A stretch of 61,534 nt of DNA from the NCBI GenBank assembly GCA_017558775.1, contig JAFYTP010000003.1, positions 1-61,534 of the forward strand, given 5' to 3'. The notes under the pieces are model-generated. The model had not been told where the DNA came from. It worked only from the letters and a program-made list of their open reading frames with translations, and did no database searches. Of this stretch, positions 58,111-61,534 are shown piece after piece; within the stretch, counting starts at the first letter, position 1, and every line of letters starts with the position of its first letter. The DNA comes from Bacteroidales bacterium. Its GTDB lineage: Bacteria; Bacteroidota; Bacteroidia; Bacteroidales; UBA932. The position numbers were made by a program, and so were the translations under genes.

Positions 58111-58830
58111 TTATCTCATCCACCCCTCTACACGGTAAACCTTTTCCATGAGTTTGGTCTCCCGACCTGTTTTGGCATTCTTATGCCAGACTTCGATCCT
58201 CGCGGCATAGTAATCTCCCCAATCCCCTTCGTAAATCGTAAACTCATGCTGGTCTACGACCTTGGAAAAAGAAGAGGTTGTGTCGATGGTAACCTTGCTG
58301 CTTTCCCTGATCCTGTCTGCCGAGAGCCGGATGTTCTCGGTCACCTCGTAACACCGTAGGTATATTTCCCCGGCAGGCAACGGTCCATAATAAAAGTCAT
58401 ACTTGTAAATCCCGCCCTGGATCCCGTTCCAAATCTGAAGAGAGCCATTTCTGTCGATGTCGATTGCAGGATCCGAATATTCCTCAAAGGGAATACTGTA
58501 CTCCATTCCCTCCGGAATACTGTGCTCTCTTCCAAAGTCATCGGAACTGGGTGCAAACAACCCCCTAAAACCGATCACAGCCACCAGGATGGCTATGACT
58601 GCCCCTACAAGAATCGACAGTAAGAAAGAAAACAGAAACTTCTTCCACTGCTTGTTGAGTGCCAATATGATCCAAGACGCGAGAATAGCGATTCCGGTCA
58701 AAAGCAACAACCACTCAACAACAGATTCCAAGGTGGGAAGATCTGCAACCAAGAAAACGCAATCCAACACCATCAGCACCACCATCAAGGCCGGAATGGT
58801 CCACCAATATTTTAGAATGACTTTTATCAT
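58111..58830 (-). CDS. Membrane protein of unknown function
   Basis: 239 residues. Three N-terminal membrane helices (~10-30, 38-58, 66-92) and a beta-rich exported C-terminal domain (SLQIWNGIQGGIYKYDFYYG, GEIYLRCYEVTENIRLSADR, WGDYYAARIEVWHKN). It starts the AT-rich gene run; TATCTTTG on the minus strand at 58853-58846 gives a ~9-base leader. No family recognised. Confidence 0.65.
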   Translation of the reverse strand: MIKVILKYWWTIPALMVVLMVLDCVFLVADLPTLESVVEWLLLLTGIAILASWIILALNKQWKKFLFSFLLSILVGAVIAILVAVIGFRGLFAPSSDDFGREHSIPEGMEYSIPFEEYSDPAIDIDRNGSLQIWNGIQGGIYKYDFYYGPLPAGEIYLRCYEVTENIRLSADRIRESSKVTIDTTSSFSKVVDQHEFTIYEGDWGDYYAARIEVWHKNAKTGRETKLMEKVYRVEGWMR

Positions 58831-58910
58831 ATTTCTCTTTTACTGCAAAGATACAAGTGAATATCAATAATTATTCCGCAGACCCCGTAAACCGATCTTA
58901 GGACGACGCA

Positions 58911-59066
58911 CGAGGTTCGGCACCGGCCTAGACGCAGGGGGTTGAATATGAGTAAGTTATAAAACCGTGCGTTCCGAACCCCCAAGAAAAATGGGAGGTT
59001 CGGAACGGGGTGCTTCTCAAACGGCTGAATTACAAGCACTTACAAAGTCAATAGTGCCGAACCTCG
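58911..59066. repeat. Inverted-repeat element with nested hairpin
   Basis: The ends are a perfect 13-bp inverted repeat, CGAGGTTCGGCAC (58911-58923) and GTGCCGAACCTCG (59054-59066), flanked by CA on both sides. Inside is a second perfect stem, CGTTCCGAACC (58970-58980) with GGTTCGGAACG (58997-59007), extended by CCC/GGG. No frame of useful length. It may be a miniature inverted-repeat transposable element or a structured RNA. It fills most of the 318-base gap 58831-59148, whose remainder has only the -7 element and a terminator. Confidence 0.6.
59024..59046. repeat. Motif shared with 37837-37859
   Basis: Begins GCTGAATTACAAG and continues CACTTACAAA. It is embedded in the right half of the inverted-repeat element, which suggests that the copy at 37.8 kb is a remnant of a related element. 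Confidence 0.4.
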
Positions 59067-59094
59067 CAGGATGGCAAGGAAAGACCCCAAGAAC

Positions 59095-59120
59095 GAAAAA
59101 AGGCCCGTACAAGCGGGCCT
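59095..59120 (-). terminator. Terminator of the DUF2795 gene
   Basis: AGGCCCG pairs with CGGGCCT around six bases; on the minus strand it is followed by six T residues (59100-59095). Confidence 0.85.
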
Positions 59121-59148
59121 CAAATCGTCTAGCTAATTGATTATCAAA

Positions 59149-59370
59149 TCAATATTCTTCCTCGTTAAAGAAGAAATCATCCTTGGTCGGGTAGTCCGGC
59201 CAGATGTCTTCGATGGATTCGTAGATTTCGCCGTCTTCCTCGAGTTCCTCAAGGTTTTCGACCACCTCGTCCGGGGCGCAGGTGCGGGTTGCGTAATCGA
59301 TGAGCTCTTCTTTGGTGGCCGGCCACGGAGCGTCGTCCAGGCTGCTGGCAAGTTCAAGGGTCCAATACAT
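59149..59370 (-). CDS. DUF2795 family acidic protein
   Basis: 73 residues. Highly conserved Bacteroidota form: APWPATKEELIDYATRTCAP, then an acidic stretch (ENLEELEEDGEIYESIEDIW) and FFFNEEEY at the end. Strongly negative. Function unknown. A TATCTTTG element on the minus strand at 59453-59446 predicts a ~69-nt leader. Confidence 0.9.
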   Translation of the reverse strand: MYWTLELASSLDDAPWPATKEELIDYATRTCAPDEVVENLEELEEDGEIYESIEDIWPDYPTKDDFFFNEEEY

Positions 59371-59487
59371 ATCGGCGTTCGTTTAAAATGTTTATAATCA
59401 ATAAATTCAAAGCCATTTTTCGCGGTTTTCCGCGTTTTAGGGGTGCAAAGATAAAGAAAAAATCGGGATATAATAGTTTTTTTTCGC

Positions 59488-59495
59488 TAATTTTG
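59488..59495 (+). promoter_or_regulatory. -7 element (TAATTTTG) of folE
   Basis: The predicted start near 59502 gives a ~34-base leader. It is divergent from the DUF2795 promoter across about 35 bases. Confidence 0.5.
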
Positions 59496-59535
59496 CAGTC
59501 CCAAATCTGTCGGACGACGCAGCAAATACAATACC

Positions 59536-60126
59536 ATGGCATACAGAAAGTTGGAAGAATACGATGAAAAAACCACACAGGAACTCGCGGGGCACATCAA
59601 GGCCATTCTCGGGCTCCTGGGAGAGGACGTCGAACGCGAGGGTCTCCTCAAGACGCCGGAGCGTGTGGCGAAGGCGATGCAGTTCCTAACCCAAGGGTAT
59701 TTCCAGGACGGCGAGGAGATTGTCCAGACCGCCGTCTTCACGGAGCCGTACAGCCAGATGGTCCTGGTCAAGGACATCGAGTTGTTCTCCCTCTGCGAGC
59801 ATCATATGCTTCCTTTCATCGGCAAAGCGCACGTGGCTTATATCCCGAACGGGAAAATCACGGGGCTGTCCAAGGTCGCCCGCGTGGTAGAGACCTATGC
59901 CCGCCGTATGCAGGTCCAGGAGCGTCTGACGGAGCAGATCCGCGACTGCATCCAGGACTCCCTGCAACCCCTCGGCGTCGCCGTCGTCATCGAGGCGATG
60001 CACACATGTATGTCGATGCGTGGCGTCCAGAAATCCAACGCCGTCACGGTGACATCGGCCTTCTCGGGCATCTTCCTGAAGTCCGACAAGACTCGCAACG
60101 AGTTCCTGCAGCTGATCGGGAAATAG
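59536..60126 (+). CDS. folE: GTP cyclohydrolase I
   Basis: 196 residues. Opens GTP to dihydroneopterin triphosphate for folate synthesis. Zinc ligands in [12 protein letters not shown] and HTCMSMRGV, with [20 protein letters not shown] forming the family core. Normal FolE length. Its TAG is immediately followed by the TAA of the convergent gene (TAGTTA). Confidence 0.97.
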   Translation: MAYRKLEEYDEKTTQELAGHIKAILGLLGEDVEREGLLKTPERVAKAMQFLTQGYFQDGEEIVQTAVFTEPYSQMVLVKDIELFSLCEHHMLPFIGKAHVAYIPNGKITGLSKVARVVETYARRMQVQERLTEQIRDCIQDSLQPLGVAVVIEAMHTCMSMRGVQKSNAVTVTSAFSGIFLKSDKTRNEFLQLIGK

Positions 60127-60861
60127 TTACCGACCCCTTATCTTTTGAATGAAATACCGGAACGGCGCCAACCAGGCGTCGTTTTCGCGTGCCATGCCCT
60201 CCGGATGGAACTGGAAGGCGATGACCTGGTCGCCGTATTCGTAGGCCTCGATGATTCCGTCATCGGCATAAGCCGTCACCCGGATGCCCGGAGCGGGCGC
60301 TTTCACGGCCTGATGGTGGGAGGAATTGACTGTCAATGAATCCGTTCCGAATAACCGGTACAGCACGCTCCCCTTCTCCACCCCGATCCGATGCCAGGCG
60401 CCTTTGTGCTTGACGAGCGTGTCCACCTGCGTGGGAATATCCTGAATGAGCGTCCCCCCGAGGACGACGTTCATCAGCTGCTCGCCGCGGCAGATGGCCA
60501 TAATCGGTTTCCTCGAGGCCAATGCCGCCCGCATCAGCAACAAATCGCTGATATCCCGGAGGGTGTCGATCTCCACCGTCTCGTTCCAGACCGTCTCCCC
60601 ATAGTAGGAAGGGTCCAGGTCCGGGCCGCCGGAGAAGATGACGCCGTCCACGGTTTTGAGCAGCGCCTCTGCCGATGCCTCGTCGGCGACCGTCGGAAGG
60701 ATGACCGGGACGCCACCGGAGCGGAACACGGCATTCGTGTAGTTCGCGGACAGGGTGGCGGCACCGCTATCGGACCGGCCGCTGGATATGCCGATGACGG
60801 GTGTGCGATGACTGCACGCCACCAGCGCCAAAACTGTGACTATGAATAGGATTCGCTTCAT
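60127..60861 (-). CDS. Exported gamma-glutamyl hydrolase-like (class I amidotransferase, C26) lipoprotein
   Basis: 244 residues from MKRILFIVTVLALVAC, a lipobox (Cys16) immediately followed by the enzyme domain (PVIGISSGRSD). Catalytic triad: nucleophile Cys in MAICRGEQLMNV, His and Glu in FQFHPEG. The GGPDLDPSYYGE segment is typical of the PuuD-like gamma-Glu-GABA hydrolase family, usually cytosolic. A periplasmic or surface form may act on gamma-glutamyl bonds of peptidoglycan or peptides; that is inference. Confidence 0.85.
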   Translation of the reverse strand: MKRILFIVTVLALVACSHRTPVIGISSGRSDSGAATLSANYTNAVFRSGGVPVILPTVADEASAEALLKTVDGVIFSGGPDLDPSYYGETVWNETVEIDTLRDISDLLLMRAALASRKPIMAICRGEQLMNVVLGGTLIQDIPTQVDTLVKHKGAWHRIGVEKGSVLYRLFGTDSLTVNSSHHQAVKAPAPGIRVTAYADDGIIEAYEYGDQVIAFQFHPEGMARENDAWLAPFRYFIQKIRGR

Positions 60862-60881
60862 AATCACAAAAATAGGAAAAA

Positions 60882-60918
60882 GATTCCTTTGTCGGTCTCC
60901 GACCTCCTCGGAATGACA
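60882..60918. repeat. Dispersed intergenic repeat, longer variant
   Basis: Starts GATTCCTTTGTC and ends CTCGGAATGACA. Related to the 27-bp repeats by its ends, with a different centre (GGTCTCCGACCTC, itself a small hairpin). It faces the copy at 60942-60968, so the two form an inverted pair. Confidence 0.55.
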
Positions 60919-60941
60919 AAAAAAACTCGGAATGGCATCTC

Positions 60942-60968
60942 TGTCATTCCGAGCGAAGCGAAGGAATC
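60942..60968. repeat. Dispersed 27-bp intergenic repeat, copy 2 (inverted)
   Basis: The reverse complement reads GATTCCTTCGCT then TCGCTCGGAATGACA, one base different from 24496-24522. It lies directly after the htpG stop. Confidence 0.7.
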
Positions 60969-60973
60969 CCTTC

Positions 60974-61534
60974 TTATTTCAGGTAGGCGTCCGTCACCAC
61001 CTTCTGGCTGCGGGCGATGAAATCGCTGAGGGCTTTGCCCTTTAGCATGCCGTTCGCCAAGAGCGCGAGGTCGGTGATCTGGTGGAGGATCTCATTCCCG
61101 GCCGCGAAGGCCTCGACATCGGCCCTGTGGGCCTTGCGGACCTCTTCGCGGGCCTTGCGGGCGGCGTCCTTCTCCGTGTCGGAAGCGTCGGCCGGGGCCT
61201 CGGCGGGGAGCTCGCCCTGCGGGGCGACTTCCGCCTGCTTGGCGGCCCAGATCTTCGCCACCAACGGATTTTCCATATTGACCGTGATCTTGTAGCTCTC
61301 CGGCATCTCGCCATAGAAGTTCATACCGCCGCCGAGGGCGCTCATTTCGCGGTAACGGCGCATGAATTCGTTCTGGGTGATAAGGATAGGGGCCGATGTC
61401 TCTCCGAGGTTCTCTCCTACCACATAGTAGTCGTTCCCTTCGGGGAGGACGGCTTTGAAGAGGTTCTCGAGGTCGTAGCGCTCGTCTTCCTTCATCTCGG
61501 GCTTGATCTTGTCTTCCTTGGGGATGAGGTTCTC
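60974..61534 (-). CDS. htpG: Chaperone HtpG (Hsp90), C-terminal part
   Basis: 187 codons to the window edge; the start lies beyond it. The segment contains ENLFKAVLPEGNDYYVVG, NEFMRRYREMSALGGGMNFYG, NMENPLVAKIWAAK and a C-terminal dimerisation helix region (LHQITDLALLANGMLKGKAL), matching the Bacteroidota HtpG C-terminal domain with its acidic/Ala-rich insert (PAEAPADASDTEKD). Cytosolic ATP-dependent chaperone. Truncated by the window, not by mutation. Confidence 0.88.
   Translation of the reverse strand, partial: ENLIPKEDKIKPEMKEDERYDLENLFKAVLPEGNDYYVVGENLGETSAPILITQNEFMRRYREMSALGGGMNFYGEMPESYKITVNMENPLVAKIWAAKQAEVAPQGELPAEAPADASDTEKDAARKAREEVRKAHRADVEAFAAGNEILHQITDLALLANGMLKGKALSDFIARSQKVVTDAYLK

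Overview
This window reads as chromosomal DNA from a fairly GC-rich member of the Bacteroidota, most likely order Bacteroidales (a gut or rumen lineage such as Rikenellaceae or a Cryptobacteroides-like group; the family is inference). The evidence is a SusC/SusD pair, DUF6057, DUF6029, Omp28-type and BACON proteins, many lipoprotein signals, a 29-codon AURKAIP1-like gene, A-rich rather than Shine-Dalgarno leaders, and repeated promoters of the Bacteroidota form TTG-N19/20-TAnnTTTG.

Region 1 (1-18.4 kb) is a polysaccharide-utilisation-type locus. One minus-strand run reads susC, susD, a duplicated-domain surface lipoprotein, DUF6057, a PD40 lipoprotein, a DUF4369 lipoprotein, a short DUF6057, a second PD40 lipoprotein, and a BACON-GH5 endoglucanase. 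A further DUF6057/PD40 pair converges on it from the plus strand. Two things stand out. The SusC protein carries a C-terminal OmpA-type peptidoglycan-binding domain, so the transporter looks tethered to the cell wall. All three PD40 lipoproteins also carry a CxxCH motif in the same place, as expected for a covalently heme-bearing beta-propeller, and each sits next to a DUF6057 membrane protein, usually with ATGA translational coupling. This thrice-repeated module is my best candidate for an undescribed system.

Region 2 (18.4-29.3 kb) is housekeeping: tadA, a TSCPD protein, tRNA-Gln, a DJ-1 protein, a membrane zinc protease, alr, then lon-ung-coaD-thioredoxin-like, then HU, an AURKAIP1-like peptide and RNase G. 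Region 3 (29.3-34.4 kb) is a TlpA-DUF6029-Omp28 export/redox operon with an unlisted 40-residue acidic peptide gene between its two Omp28 lipoproteins. Region 4 (34.4-45.6 kb) holds lnt, a membrane-spanning TPR regulator, rluD-like and PASTA genes, a Met/Gly-rich TonB-dependent receptor-like protein, and rplU-rpmA-serS-ruvC.

Region 5 (45.6-53.6 kb) has a large EF-hand membrane protein, a small barrel protein, a lipoprotein, a YqeY protein and a complete riboflavin operon (ribD-ribE-ribBA-ribH) under an FMN riboswitch with an obvious attenuator. Region 6 (53.7-59.1 kb) is an AT-richer run of small unrecognised lipoproteins and membrane proteins, ending in an inverted-repeat element at 58.9-59.07 kb. 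Region 7 (59.1-61.5 kb) has a DUF2795 protein, folE, an exported C26-type amidase and the C-terminal part of htpG, cut by the window edge.
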